From positions 1-59,794 of the forward strand of contig DXHL01000033.1 of assembly GCA_019113395.1 (NCBI GenBank): a stretch of DNA of 59,794 nt, given 5' to 3'. A model generated the notes under the pieces. That model had not been told where the DNA came from and searched no databases. It worked only from the letters and a program-made list of their open reading frames with translations. This stretch comes from Candidatus Rikenella faecigallinarum. GTDB taxonomy: Bacteria > Bacteroidota > Bacteroidia > Bacteroidales > Rikenellaceae. A program made the translations under genes and the position numbers. Of the stretch, positions 34,685 through 44,140 are shown one piece after another. Positions within the stretch are counted from its first letter, which is position 1. Each line of letters begins with the position of its first letter.

Positions 34685-36010
34685 ATGGAGATTTTCATTA
34701 AAGTATTGCAGGTGATAACCTGCTTTTCGCTGTTGGTGCTGGTGCATGAGTTCGGGCACTTTCTCTTTGCCAAACTCTTCCACACGCGGGTTGAAAAATT
34801 CTACCTTTTTTTCAATCCCTGGTTCTCGATATTCAAGTTCCGCATTGGCGAAACCGAATACGGCATGGGATGGGTGCCCTTTGGGGGTTACTGCAAGATT
34901 GCCGGGATGGTGGACGAGTCGATGGACACCGACCAGATGAAGAGTGAACCCCAGCCGTGGGAGTACCGTTCGAAACCCGCCTGGCAGCGGCTGCTGATTA
35001 TCGTGGGAGGGGTGTTGATGAACATCCTGCTGGCTATTGTGATTTACATCGGGATTACCTATACCTGGGGAGACTCCTACATCAAGACCAAGGATGTGGA
35101 GCATGGGTTTATGTTCAGCGAGGTGGCCCACGAAATCGGTTTCCGCGACGGGGATAAAATCCTCACGGTCGAAGGGGAATATGTGGACAACTATGCCCAG
35201 ATACCGTCGCTGATATTGCTGGACGATGCCCGACAGGTGCAGGTGGAGCGTGGCGGTGAAACGGTGACCGTGACCATCGACCCGAAATACATCAAGTCCA
35301 TGCTCAAGGATAAGTCGTTCCTGACCCTGCGAACGCCGTTTGTGGTGGGAAAAGTGGCTCCCGAGGGGGGAGCTGCCGCGGCAGGATTGATGGCCGGCGA
35401 CTCGCTGGTGGCCGTGGACAGCGTCCCGATGCGGTGGTTCGATGAGTTCCGCACGGCCTTTGCCGACCACAAGGGGGATACGGCCGTGGTGACCTTTGTG
35501 CGGGGTGGAGAGACCCTGACCGCCTCGGTGCCCGTGTCGGCCGAGGGACAGGTCGGAGTCTATCTGGCCGGAGTCAATCTGGCGAACCTCTATCCCATCA
35601 GCACCCGCGAATACTCCTTCCTGGAGGCAATTCCCGTCGGGTGCGGACGGGCCTTTACCTCCATCGGCAGCTACCTCAAACAACTCAAACTTATCGTCTC
35701 GCCTGAAACCGAAGCCTATAAATCGGTCGGCGGGATTATCGCCATGGGAAACTTCTTCCCCGGACAGTGGGACTGGCTCTCGTTCTGGCAGATTACGGCC
35801 CTTATCTCGATTATGCTGGCCGTGCTCAATATCCTCCCTATCCCGATGCTCGACGGCGGACACATGGTATTCATCCTCTACGAAATGATTACCCGACGCA
35901 CCCCGAGCGACAAATTCATGGAACGGGCCCAACTCGTCGGGATGATTATCGTCTTCGGCATCGTCATCCTGGCCAACGGAAATGATATTATTAAGCTGAT
36001 TTTCAAATAG
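34685..36010 (+). CDS. rseP: Site-2 protease RseP
   Basis: A 441-residue intramembrane zinc protease that cleaves anti-sigma factors and signal-peptide remnants. The HEFGH zinc motif lies at residues 21-25 within the first helix. Two PDZ-like domains occupy the middle (about 110-290). NILPIPMLDGGHMVF carries the NxxPxxxLDG motif with the third zinc ligand. C-terminal helices (about 370-390 and 420-440) complete the four-helix core. It follows dxr in a region of cell-envelope genes. Confidence 0.95.
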   Translation: MEIFIKVLQVITCFSLLVLVHEFGHFLFAKLFHTRVEKFYLFFNPWFSIFKFRIGETEYGMGWVPFGGYCKIAGMVDESMDTDQMKSEPQPWEYRSKPAWQRLLIIVGGVLMNILLAIVIYIGITYTWGDSYIKTKDVEHGFMFSEVAHEIGFRDGDKILTVEGEYVDNYAQIPSLILLDDARQVQVERGGETVTVTIDPKYIKSMLKDKSFLTLRTPFVVGKVAPEGGAAAAGLMAGDSLVAVDSVPMRWFDEFRTAFADHKGDTAVVTFVRGGETLTASVPVSAEGQVGVYLAGVNLANLYPISTREYSFLEAIPVGCGRAFTSIGSYLKQLKLIVSPETEAYKSVGGIIAMGNFFPGQWDWLSFWQITALISIMLAVLNILPIPMLDGGHMVFILYEMITRRTPSDKFMERAQLVGMIIVFGIVILANGNDIIKLIFK

Positions 36011-36082
36011 CGGGTTACTGACCGTGGCGGTGAACGGTGAGGGGTGGGGCAGTCGCTCTGCGGTTTTTCTAAGCATAACGCT

Positions 36083-37594
36083 ATGTCACTGACCAATTCA
36101 CTGGTAGCTTCCTTTTACTCCAAACGCCTCAAGGCCATTGAACGCTTTCGCCGTTTCCCGTGGGAGGTGCAGTTCGAACAGTTCCGGCTCCTGATGAGCT
36201 ACGGCGCACAAACCGAATACTTCAAACGTTATCGGCTGGGGGCTTTCTGTACCGTGGAGGCTTTCCAACGCAAGATACCGATTGTGGGGTACGACGAGCT
36301 CCAGCCCGATATCAACCGCATACGGGCCGGGGAAGAAAATATCCTGTGGCCGGGGCGCGTGGCGTGGTTTGCCAAGTCATCGGGCACGACGGCCGACCGA
36401 AGCAAGTATATCCCTGTGACGCGGGAGGCGCTCGAACTGTGCCATTTCCGCGGGGGACGCGACGTGATGGCCGTGTTTGCCTACAACAACCCCGCGAGCA
36501 AGGCCTTCAGCGGCAAGACCCTGACCCTGGGGGGGAGCCACCGGCTGGATGTGATGGGGGGAGGGGCTCAGAGCGGAGACCTCTCGGCCATCTTGATTCA
36601 CAATGCCCCTCGGTGGGTGAACTGGGTGCGTGAACCTTCGATGAAAGTGGCTCTGATTCCCGACTTCGAACAGAAGGTGGAGGCCATCTGCCGCCGTTGT
36701 TCGCGTCAACGGATAACTGCCTTTGCGGGAGTGCCCTCCTGGAACCTTGTGCTGATGAACCGCATGCTCGAATACACGGGGGCTGGCAACCTGCTGGAGG
36801 TGTGGCCCGACCTCTCGCTCTTTATCCACGGCGGGGTCAGCTTTACCCCCTACCGCGAACAGTATCGGCAGCTTATCCCTTCCTCCCAAATGCGTTACAT
36901 GGAGACCTACAACGCTTCGGAGGGCTTCTTTGCCTTGCAGGACAACCTCTCGCAGCGCGATATGCTCCTGATGCTCGATTATGGTGTTTTCTACGAGTTC
37001 CTGCCCGTCAAAGAGCTGCATGACCCCACGAAAGCCGTCACTCTGGCCGATGTGGAGATGGGGGTGAACTATGCCATGATTATCTCGACCAACGGAGGAC
37101 TGTGGCGCTATATGATTGGCGACACCGTCGAGTTTATAAGCCTCTCGCCTTACAAAATCCGTATCACGGGGCGCACCAAAAGTTACATCAACGCTTTCGG
37201 CGAGGAGATTATCATCGATAACGCCGAAGCGGCTATCGCTGCGGCCTCGGCTGCCACCGGGGCGCGGGTGTCGGACTATACGGCGGCTCCGGTCTTCATG
37301 GAGGGGAACGCCAAGGGAGGACACGAGTGGTTCGTGGAGTTCGAAACGATGCCGTCGGACCTGGCGCGATTTGTCGATGTGCTTGATCACACGCTTCAGG
37401 AGGTAAACTCCGATTATGCTGCCAAACGCTTTAAGGATACGACGCTGGTGATGCCGCGACTGGTGGTGGGACGTCCGGGGGCCTTCTATCGCTGGATGCA
37501 GGAACGTGAAAAACTCGGCGGACAGAACAAGGTGCCCCGCTTGGCCAACGACCGCCGGTACCTGGATGAACTGTTGCGTATCAATGCACTGTAA
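36083..37594 (+). CDS. GH3-family (auxin-responsive-type) acyl-adenylating enzyme
   Basis: A 503-residue member of the GH3 branch of adenylate-forming enzymes. AWFAKSSGTTADRSKYIPV is the phosphate-binding P-loop-like motif, YNASEGFFALQD the ATP/acyl motif, and WRYMIGDTVEFISLSPYKI plus RTKSYINAFGEEI the hinge and C-terminal lysine region. In plants GH3 enzymes couple hormones to amino acids; in Bacteroidetes the substrate is unknown. The start at 36083 (MSLTNSLVASFY) fits the family; the longer frame adds 13 unlikely codons. No carrier protein or amino-acid partner gene is adjacent. Confidence 0.85.
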   Translation: MSLTNSLVASFYSKRLKAIERFRRFPWEVQFEQFRLLMSYGAQTEYFKRYRLGAFCTVEAFQRKIPIVGYDELQPDINRIRAGEENILWPGRVAWFAKSSGTTADRSKYIPVTREALELCHFRGGRDVMAVFAYNNPASKAFSGKTLTLGGSHRLDVMGGGAQSGDLSAILIHNAPRWVNWVREPSMKVALIPDFEQKVEAICRRCSRQRITAFAGVPSWNLVLMNRMLEYTGAGNLLEVWPDLSLFIHGGVSFTPYREQYRQLIPSSQMRYMETYNASEGFFALQDNLSQRDMLLMLDYGVFYEFLPVKELHDPTKAVTLADVEMGVNYAMIISTNGGLWRYMIGDTVEFISLSPYKIRITGRTKSYINAFGEEIIIDNAEAAIAAASAATGARVSDYTAAPVFMEGNAKGGHEWFVEFETMPSDLARFVDVLDHTLQEVNSDYAAKRFKDTTLVMPRLVVGRPGAFYRWMQEREKLGGQNKVPRLANDRRYLDELLRINAL

Positions 37595-37772
37595 CGTTTC
37601 GTGCCGAAGCGGAAAGTATTGCATTTTTTTCGTGCAGTCACATACCATTTTCGCTTGCGGAGACGTTTCTTTCTGAAACAAAGCCTATCTTTATATTATT
37701 GAATAAAAAACACGGTTGCCTCTGGAATAAACATCTACACTCGTAACTGAAAAACATTTTATTCAACGAACG

Positions 37773-39299
37773 ATGAAAAAACGATGGATTATTCTGAGCG
37801 TGTCGCTCTCGGTAGTGGCAGGCTCCCTGGCAGCATACGGTGTGGGGCGGCTGACCGCCAATCGTCTGGCTGCCGAACGCTCGACCGTGGCCGTGACCTA
37901 TGCCGATTCGGCCCTGCCGAACCATTTTGTGTCGGATGACTCGTCCGCAGCTACGCAGGGTATCCTGCCCGACTTTACCGTGGCGGCCGAACGGGGCGTG
38001 GAAGCGGTGGTGAACATTGAAAACCGACAGAAATATACCGTCCGTTCCTACTCCAATCCGTGGGGCGGCGGTTTCGACCCCTTTGAATTCTTCTTCGGCC
38101 CGCAACAGGAGTCGCGCCAAAACCAACCCGAAAGCCAACAGCAGGAACGCCGTTCGGGAGGCTCGGGGGTGATTATCTCGTCCGACGGCTATATCGTGAC
38201 CAACAACCATGTGGTGGAGGATGCCGACGAACTGATTGTGACCCTGCATGACGGTTCCACTTATACGGCGACTCTGGTGGGGACGGACCCTTCGACCGAC
38301 ATTGCCCTGGTGAAGATTGACGCCAAGGAGTTGAAAACTATCCCGTTCGGTAATTCGGAAGCCCTGCGGCTCGGCGAATGGGTACTGGCCATCGGGAACC
38401 CTTACGGGCTGACTTCGACCGTGACGGCCGGGATTGTCAGCGCCAAGGGGCGCAGCCTCGGGGTGCTCCCCTCACAGATGGGCATCGAATCCTTTATTCA
38501 AACCGACGCGGCCGTGAACCCGGGCAACAGCGGCGGGGCATTGATAACTACCGAAGGCAAACTTATCGGTATCAATACCGTTATCAAATCGCCGACGGGG
38601 GCCTATGCCGGTTACTCGTTTGCCGTACCTTCGTCGATTGTCAGCAAGGTGGTGACCGACCTGCGCGAATACGGAGTGGTGCAGCGTGCTATGCTGGGTA
38701 TCTCGTTCCAGGCCATTACTTCGGACTGGGTGGAACGCTTCGGTAAAGAGCACGGAATTACGGAAGCCGGTGGTATCTATGTGGCCGAGGTGGTGGCTGA
38801 CGGGGCTGCGGAGGCTGCGGGTATCAGGAAGGGCGACGTGCTGACCCACATCAACGGTCGGGCCATGAACACGACGGCCGATGTGCAGGAGACCATTGCC
38901 AAACTGCGTCCGAACGACAAAATCAAGGTGACGGTCAAACGCGACGGAACGGTCAAAACGTTCGATGTGACGCTGCGCAACCGTGCCGGGAAAACGGAAC
39001 TTGTCAAAAAAGAGGATGTCAATCTGGTCGAAGAACTGGGGGCGACATTCCGTGAAGTAACCGATAAACAGAAGAAAAGCCTCAATATTCGAGGCGGTAT
39101 CCAGGTGGTCGATATGCAGTCGGATGGTCTGTTGGCCCGTTCGCGCGTCCAACGCGGCTTCATCATCACCGCCATTAACGATGTGCAGATTAGCCGTGTG
39201 AGTGACCTGAACCGCATTACCGACAAGGTGCAGTCCATCGACGGGATTTATCCCGACGGGCGCATTGTCAGCTACCTGGCGCTTCCGTCGCGGGAGTAA
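37773..39299 (+). CDS. degQ: HtrA/DegQ-type periplasmic serine protease
   Basis: A 508-residue envelope protease and chaperone. An N-terminal signal or anchor (about 5-24) is followed by a trypsin-like domain with the catalytic triad His146 (VTNNHVV), Asp176 (STDIAL) and Ser253 (GNSGGAL). A glutamine/arginine-rich loop near 110-127 resembles the LA loop. PDZ1 covers about 310-400 and PDZ2 about 425-505. It degrades or refolds misfolded periplasmic proteins. It lies near rseP but is separately spaced. It is followed by an intrinsic terminator. Confidence 0.95.
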   Translation: MKKRWIILSVSLSVVAGSLAAYGVGRLTANRLAAERSTVAVTYADSALPNHFVSDDSSAATQGILPDFTVAAERGVEAVVNIENRQKYTVRSYSNPWGGGFDPFEFFFGPQQESRQNQPESQQQERRSGGSGVIISSDGYIVTNNHVVEDADELIVTLHDGSTYTATLVGTDPSTDIALVKIDAKELKTIPFGNSEALRLGEWVLAIGNPYGLTSTVTAGIVSAKGRSLGVLPSQMGIESFIQTDAAVNPGNSGGALITTEGKLIGINTVIKSPTGAYAGYSFAVPSSIVSKVVTDLREYGVVQRAMLGISFQAITSDWVERFGKEHGITEAGGIYVAEVVADGAAEAAGIRKGDVLTHINGRAMNTTADVQETIAKLRPNDKIKVTVKRDGTVKTFDVTLRNRAGKTELVKKEDVNLVEELGATFREVTDKQKKSLNIRGGIQVVDMQSDGLLARSRVQRGFIITAINDVQISRVSDLNRITDKVQSIDGIYPDGRIVSYLALPSRE

Positions 39300-39417
39300 C
39301 GGCGCGGTGAGAGTGGGGACGGTGGTGAGGACCTTTTAGTGTACGGCCTCAGCCATACCCCGAGAACGGCTTTCGCAGCCACAAAATAGCGCGGAACAGC
39401 CGAATGCTAACACAAGG

Positions 39418-39454
39418 ATTGCCTGCACGTACTGCGCGTGCAGGCAATTTTGTT
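39418..39454 (+). terminator. Intrinsic terminator after degQ
   Basis: Arms ATTGCCTGCACG (39418-39429) and CGTGCAGGCAAT (39437-39448) form a perfect 12-bp stem around a 7-base loop and run into TTTGTT. It lies 119 bases after the degQ stop codon. Confidence 0.82.
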
Positions 39455-39543
39455 ATAGAATATGTTTGTGCGGGTGAAACAATTTCTCCTGCGGTGCGTA
39501 TATTATAAACCAATCGCTGCGAAATACACTCAAAACAATATAA

Positions 39544-40404
39544 ATGAGACAATTAAAAATTACCAAATCCATCACCAATCGCGAGAGCGCCTCACTCGAC
39601 AAATACCTCCAGGAGATTGGTCGTGAAGATTTGATAACCGTCGAAGAGGAGGTCGAACTGGCCCAGCGTATCAAAAAAGGGGACCAGGAAGCCCTCGAAA
39701 AATTGACCAAAGCCAACCTGCGTTTTGTGGTTTCGGTGGCCAAACAGTACCAAAACCAGGGGCTGACCCTCCCCGACCTTATTAACGAGGGGAACCTCGG
39801 GCTGATTAAGGCGGCCGAAAAATTTGACGAGACGCGCGGGTTTAAGTTCATCTCCTATGCCGTGTGGTGGATTCGTCAGTCGATACTCCAGGCACTGGCC
39901 GAACAGTCGCGCATCGTGCGCCTGCCGCTGAATCAGGTCGGCTCGCTCAATAAAATCAACAAGGCTTTTGCCCGCTTCGAACAGGAGAACGAACGTACCC
40001 CCTCGCCGGAAGAGCTGGCCAAGGTGCTCGACCTGCCGAAGGAGAAGGTGGCCGATACGTTGCGTGTATCGGGGCGTCATGTCTCGGTGGATGCTCCTTT
40101 TGCCGAAGGGGAGGACAACAGCCTGCTCGATGTGCTGGTGAACAACGATTCGCCCAATGCCGACCGTAACCTTATCAACGAGTCACTTTCGACGGAGGTG
40201 GAACGGGCTCTCTCGACCCTCACGGAGCGGGAACGCGATATTGTGAAGTATTTCTTCGGGATTGGGACTTCGGAGATGACCCTCGAGGAGATTGGCGAGA
40301 AGTTTGGTTTGACGCGTGAGCGTGTCCGTCAGATTAAGGAGAAGGCGATACGTCGTTTGCGTCACAGCTCGCGCAGCAAACAGCTGAAGACCTACCTGGG
40401 GTAG
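39544..40404 (+). CDS. rpoD: Primary sigma factor (SigA/RpoD, Bacteroidetes short form)
   Basis: A 286-residue group 1 sigma-70 factor that lacks region 1.1 but keeps region 1.2 ([16 protein letters not shown]), region 2 with [20 protein letters not shown], region 3 and region 4 with [24 protein letters not shown] HTH. The short form is the usual Bacteroidetes housekeeping sigma, and it fits the TTTG/TAnnTTTG promoters seen here. The gene has a long upstream gap (244 bases) and is followed by hairpins. Confidence 0.95.
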   Translation: MRQLKITKSITNRESASLDKYLQEIGREDLITVEEEVELAQRIKKGDQEALEKLTKANLRFVVSVAKQYQNQGLTLPDLINEGNLGLIKAAEKFDETRGFKFISYAVWWIRQSILQALAEQSRIVRLPLNQVGSLNKINKAFARFEQENERTPSPEELAKVLDLPKEKVADTLRVSGRHVSVDAPFAEGEDNSLLDVLVNNDSPNADRNLINESLSTEVERALSTLTERERDIVKYFFGIGTSEMTLEEIGEKFGLTRERVRQIKEKAIRRLRHSSRSKQLKTYLG

Positions 40405-40431
40405 TTGCTCTGGAGATATTATGATAACTGC

Positions 40432-40470
40432 GCATGCGGGCTCCTCCACTTGTTGGAGGAGCCCGCATGC
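40432..40470. terminator. Perfect 17-bp hairpin after the sigma factor gene
   Basis: Arms 40432-40448 and 40454-40470 are exactly complementary around CTTGT and are followed by ACTTTT on the plus strand. It lies 27 bases after the rpoD stop. Confidence 0.85.
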
Positions 40471-40504
40471 ACTTTTGGGAGGCTTCAGATGTTCGGTAGA
40501 ACCC

Positions 40505-40554
40505 TAACAAAAATGGGGGTTGTTATCATTGGATAACAATCCCCATTTTTGTTA
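40505..40554 (-). terminator. Hairpin at the 3' end of tRNA-Met
   Basis: A 23-bp stem with one G-U pair (40505-40527 with 40531-40554, three-base loop region) begins one base after the tRNA 3' end on the minus strand. Its 3' arm holds a TTTTT run. It probably ends the tRNA transcript. Confidence 0.65.
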
Positions 40555-40555
40555 G

Positions 40556-40628
40556 TAGCGGGGGGAGGACTCGAACCTCCGGCCTTTGGGTTATGAGCCC
40601 AACGAGCTACCAACTGCTCCACCCCGCG
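40556..40628 (-). tRNA. tRNA-Met (CAU), initiator-type
   Basis: A 73-base cloverleaf with anticodon CAT at 40593-40595. D-arm GGAGCAGTTGGTAGCTC, anticodon stem TTGGG/CCCAA and T-arm GGAGGTTCGAGTCCTCC are all intact. Two initiator marks are visible: an unpaired 1-72 position (C and U) and three consecutive G-C pairs in the anticodon stem. The discriminator is A and CCA is not encoded. A textbook promoter lies just upstream. Confidence 0.9.
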
Positions 40629-40643
40629 GTCTTATTTCGTGTG

Positions 40644-40675
40644 CAAAGGTACGAATGCTTTTTGAATTTTACAAA
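40644..40675 (-). promoter_or_regulatory. Promoter of tRNA-Met
   Basis: On the minus strand, TTTG (40675-40672) and TACCTTTG (40651-40644) are separated by exactly 20 bases. The transcript would start a few bases upstream of the mature tRNA end at 40628. Confidence 0.82.
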
Positions 40676-40793
40676 TTCTTGGACGCGATTTTTACGTACA
40701 AAATAATCAACATGCAAAAAATCATGCGCGAAGCCCTCCATATAAAGGCCCCGCGCATGATTGATACATGTTGGATGCGAAAAAAACTTGACC

Positions 40794-41900
40794 CTACGCC
40801 CGGTCCAGCGCACTCAGCGCAAAGGCATAAGCCCCGATGCTGATGGCCTTGCTCGTCCCGATGCGCGAGAAACCGATACCCACGCGGGGCATCGAGTCGT
40901 AGGTAACCCGTTCGTTGGTGTTCGGAATCTGAATCTGTTTCACTTCGCCCTGCAGGAATTCGGCCATCTGGGCTTCATCCTCCAGATAGAAGGCCTTTTG
41001 CGCCAGACGCGGGAACGATGCGCCCGTAGCACCCGTAAAGTGGCTGTGTATCTCGTCCATCATGGCCGGAACGAAGAGGCTGCGGGCACCGGCCACACCG
41101 CCGCCAATGACGGCAATCCCGTCCACGATGGTCAGCACGTTGCACAGCGCATCGCCCAGTGCCTGTCCCATGCGGCGGAACGACTCCTGGGCAGCAGCCT
41201 GGTCGCCCTCTTTTTCGCCGGTTCCGATTTCGTAGATGTCTTTTGGAGTGGGGAGTTTGTCTGCAGGGGTTCCCGTCAGTTCGCCGTACACACGGCGAAC
41301 GGCGCGGATGCTAATCGACTCTTCGATGTTCTGTTCCTGGTGATAGCGTTGGCTCAGCAGCCACACCTCGGCAGCCGCCGAGTTGTCGCCCAGGAAGAGG
41401 TGGCCGTTGCGGACAATCCCCCCGCCAAAGCCCGTACCGAGGGTCAGCCCCACCAGATTGTGGTAGCGTTTCGGGCTTCCTGCCTTTTCGAGTTGGGCAT
41501 TCACCCAGGGCAGGTAGCCGCTGATGGCTTCGCCATAGGCGTACAGGTCGCCGTCGTTGTTGATAAAGACCGGAATGCCGAACTCCGCTGCCAGCATCGG
41601 TCCTACGGCAACACCTCCCTTGTAGGCGGGCAGGTTGCCGATGTTCCAGATGATGCCGTTCGGGTAGTCGGCCGGGCCCGGAAAGGCAAAACTGATGGCC
41701 ACGGGAGCCTCCTTGAGCCGTGACCGTACGGCGTGAAAACCATTGACCAGGTTGGCCAGACTCAATTCCAGGTTGTTGGCTGCCGAGGGCAGATGGATGG
41801 GTTCCACCACCTCTTCGCAGCCGCGGATGGCGCCGAAAACAAAATTGGTACCCCCGGCATCGAGGGTCATCACGATACGCGGGTCGTTATTGTAGCTCAT
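40794..41900 (-). CDS. ROK-family sugar kinase-like protein
   Basis: A 368-residue cytoplasmic ROK protein. MTLDAGGTNFVFGAI is the ATP phosphate-binding loop, PGPADYPNGIIW and FINNDGDLYAYGE hold the sugar-binding and catalytic aspartate region, and LGTGFGGGIV is the second phosphate loop. The zinc motif CxCGxxGC usual in ROK kinases is absent; the segment LGDNSAAAEVW stands in its place. It has no HTH, so it is probably an enzyme, not a repressor. The sugar is unknown. It follows the Sua5 gene by 87 bases. Confidence 0.85.
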   Translation of the reverse strand: MSYNNDPRIVMTLDAGGTNFVFGAIRGCEEVVEPIHLPSAANNLELSLANLVNGFHAVRSRLKEAPVAISFAFPGPADYPNGIIWNIGNLPAYKGGVAVGPMLAAEFGIPVFINNDGDLYAYGEAISGYLPWVNAQLEKAGSPKRYHNLVGLTLGTGFGGGIVRNGHLFLGDNSAAAEVWLLSQRYHQEQNIEESISIRAVRRVYGELTGTPADKLPTPKDIYEIGTGEKEGDQAAAQESFRRMGQALGDALCNVLTIVDGIAVIGGGVAGARSLFVPAMMDEIHSHFTGATGASFPRLAQKAFYLEDEAQMAEFLQGEVKQIQIPNTNERVTYDSMPRVGIGFSRIGTSKAISIGAYAFALSALDRA

Positions 41901-41987
41901 GTTGGATTGGGTATTGATAAATCGTTGGGTTAAGTAGAATACAAATATAACAAAAAAGCCGAAACGGGAGGTGTGGACTGTCTCCTC

Positions 41988-42560
41988 TCAGGCTCGCAGA
42001 ATCGTAAAGCTGCCGTCCCTGTCCAGCCGGATGATGGACGATGCCTTGTGGGTGGCTGAGGGCTCCTCCATCGAGGTGTCTGCAACCCAATCGACCCCTT
42101 CGCGAATCACGGCGGGGATTTGGTCGAAGGTAGCCGGGGTAGGCTCGCCGCTCAGGTTGGCCGAGGTGGAGACCAGCGGACGCCCCAGACGATGAATCAG
42201 CCGTTTGCAAAATTCATTTTGTACGAGTCGGATGGCCAGCGTTTTTCCCGCAGGCAGGAGGTTTTCGGCCACGCCGCGTCCTTCGGGCAGAATCAGAGTC
42301 AGCGGGTTGGCGCCTTCGGCCGCTTCCCATAGCTCCCACGCCACCGAAGGAACCTCCTGCACCCACCGTACCACCTGTTCGGGGCGGTCGAGCAGGACAA
42401 TCATGCTTTTGGCGTCGTCGCGTCGTTTCAGGGCGAAGATACGGGCCACGGCATCGGCCTGCGTCGCGTCGCAGCCGATGCCCCATACCGTGTCGGTCGG
42501 GTAGAGGATGAGGCCTCCTCGCTTGAGGACCTCCAGCGCCTGTTGTATCTGTTCTTCCAT
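41988..42560 (-). CDS. tsaC: L-threonylcarbamoyladenylate synthase (Sua5/TsaC family)
   Basis: A 190-residue YrdC-fold enzyme that makes threonylcarbamoyl-AMP from threonine, bicarbonate and ATP for the t6A37 modification of tRNAs. KRGGLILYPTDTVWGIGCDA and FALKRRDDAKSMIVLL are the nucleotide-binding motifs, and PLVSTSANLSGEP the conserved SxN motif. It lacks the C-terminal Sua5 domain, so it is TsaC-length. CAAAGGTA at 42583-42590 is a minus-strand -7 box. Confidence 0.93.
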   Translation of the reverse strand: MEEQIQQALEVLKRGGLILYPTDTVWGIGCDATQADAVARIFALKRRDDAKSMIVLLDRPEQVVRWVQEVPSVAWELWEAAEGANPLTLILPEGRGVAENLLPAGKTLAIRLVQNEFCKRLIHRLGRPLVSTSANLSGEPTPATFDQIPAVIREGVDWVADTSMEEPSATHKASSIIRLDRDGSFTILRA

Positions 42561-42594
42561 GGTGTTGTGCGTCGTTTTGTTGCAAAGGTATAAA

Positions 42595-42679
42595 GGAAAC
42601 GGCAGGTTTTGAAGCCCGGGGCTTCAAAACCTGCCGTTTCCGCAGCGTTCGGGTTTGTTGCTACAACCCGAACGCTGCG
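42595..42679. terminator. Two adjoining hairpins downstream of metK
   Basis: Hairpin A is a perfect 23-bp stem (42595-42617 with 42619-42641). Hairpin B pairs 42641-42655 with 42665-42679, and its second arm is inside the last metK codons. Together they terminate metK on the minus strand, 19 bases or less from the stop codon. Hairpin B copies the metK 3' end in inverted form. Confidence 0.75.
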
Positions 42680-43884
42680 CGCAATCGTTCCACTTCATCC
42701 AATTTTTCCCATCCGAAAAATTGGATGCCGTTTTCGACATACGGCTCCCGACCGAAATGGCCATAAGCCGCCGTGGGCGAGAATATCGGATTCTTCAGGC
42801 CGTAACGTTCCACGATTTTGGCCGGGCGCAGGTCGAAGAGTTCTCCGATTTTCGTGGCAATCTCGCCGTCGGTCAGTCCGACGTGAGAGGTGCCGTAGGT
42901 GTCCACAAAGATGCTGACAGGCCGTGCAATGCCGATGGCATAGGCCACCTGCACCAGCACCGCTTCGGCTACTCCTGCCGCTACCATGTTTTTGGCAATG
43001 TGTCGGGTGGCATAGGCGGCCGAACGGTCTACCTTCGAAGAGTCCTTGCCCGAGAAGGCTCCCCCGCCGTGGGCTCCGCGGCCTCCGTAGGTGTCCACGA
43101 TAATTTTGCGGCCCGTGAGCCCCGTATCGCCGTGCGGCCCCCCGATAACAAACTTTCCGGTCGGATTGACGTGCAGGATGTAGTCGTCGTGAATCAGGCT
43201 CAGCAGCAGTGCGTTACCCCGTTTTTCGAGCCGTTTCTTGACGCGGGGCATCAGGATGTTGCGCACGTCAGCCTCGATTTGCTGTTGGGTGACATCGGGG
43301 TCGTGCTGGGTCGAGATAACAATCGTATGGATGCGTTTTGCCTGGTGATTGTCATCGTATTCGACCGTTACCTGTGATTTGGCGTCGGGGCGCAGGTAGG
43401 CCATCACGCCGCTTTGTGGTATCTCGCGACGGATGTCGGCCAGCTCCATCAGCAGAATATGCGAGAGCATCAGCGAGGCCGGCATCAGCTCTTTGGTCTC
43501 GTGGCAGGCGTAGCCGAACATAATGCCCTGGTCGCCGGCGCCCTGTTCATCCTTTTCGGCGCGTTCGACTCCCTGGTTGATGTCGGGCGACTGTTCGTGA
43601 ATGGCCGACAGCACGCCGCACGATTTCGATTCGAACATATAGTCGGCATGGGTGTATCCGATGCGTTCGATGACGCCCCGCACGGTATTCTGAATATCGA
43701 CGTAGGCGTTCGATTTCACTTCGCCGCTGACCACCACCAGTCCCGTGGTGCAGAGGGTTTCACAGGCCACTTTGGATTGGGGGTCGTGGCGGAGAAATTC
43801 GTCGAGAATGGCGTCTGAAATCTGGTCGGCTACTTTATCGGGGTGTCCTTCGGACACGGATTCCGATGTGAAGAGGTATCCCAT
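42661..43884 (-). CDS. metK: S-adenosylmethionine synthetase MetK
   Basis: A 407-residue cytoplasmic enzyme that makes SAM from ATP and methionine. [18 protein letters not shown] (about 14-31), [11 protein letters not shown] (about 120-130), [23 protein letters not shown] and [13 protein letters not shown] are the conserved substrate-, metal- and phosphate-binding signatures. The length is slightly longer than E. coli MetK (384). The last codons lie in an inverted repeat. A long leader with a candidate SAM riboswitch precedes it. Confidence 0.97.
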   Translation of the reverse strand: MGYLFTSESVSEGHPDKVADQISDAILDEFLRHDPQSKVACETLCTTGLVVVSGEVKSNAYVDIQNTVRGVIERIGYTHADYMFESKSCGVLSAIHEQSPDINQGVERAEKDEQGAGDQGIMFGYACHETKELMPASLMLSHILLMELADIRREIPQSGVMAYLRPDAKSQVTVEYDDNHQAKRIHTIVISTQHDPDVTQQQIEADVRNILMPRVKKRLEKRGNALLLSLIHDDYILHVNPTGKFVIGGPHGDTGLTGRKIIVDTYGGRGAHGGGAFSGKDSSKVDRSAAYATRHIAKNMVAAGVAEAVLVQVAYAIGIARPVSIFVDTYGTSHVGLTDGEIATKIGELFDLRPAKIVERYGLKNPIFSPTAAYGHFGREPYVENGIQFFGWEKLDEVERLRAAFGL

Positions 43885-44056
43885 TGGGTTGATACGGTTT
43901 TAATCGTTTGACATTCATTGCTGAAGCAGACAACCGTGGCAGGGAAGAGGGAAATGGTACGAGGGAGAAAAACTCTGCGAAGAGGCCCCGTTGGCAACCG
44001 GCAAAAGAGAAAAGCGCACCGAAGCGGATTGCTTCAAACAGCCCCGAGTACCGAGG

Positions 44057-44140
44057 GGTGCGTGTGCTTTAGCATTTTTTCGCGTGGTTGCAATCGACCC
44101 AAATCTTTCCACGATATGTTTGCTTGTCCGTGGTAACGAA
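44057..44140 (-). ncRNA. Candidate SAM riboswitch (SAM-I-like) in the metK leader
   Basis: On the minus strand, a TACCTTTG -7 box (44153-44146) precedes a structured leader. A CCACG/CGTGG stem (44133-44129 with 44113-44109) is followed by GATTTG, then GCAACC (44091-44086), an A-rich linker and GCTAAA (44073-44068). GCAACC plus GCTAA is the core arrangement of SAM-I riboswitches. A GC-rich stem follows near 44040-44056. The aptamer is not a full textbook match by eye, so this is a candidate. Confidence 0.5.
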
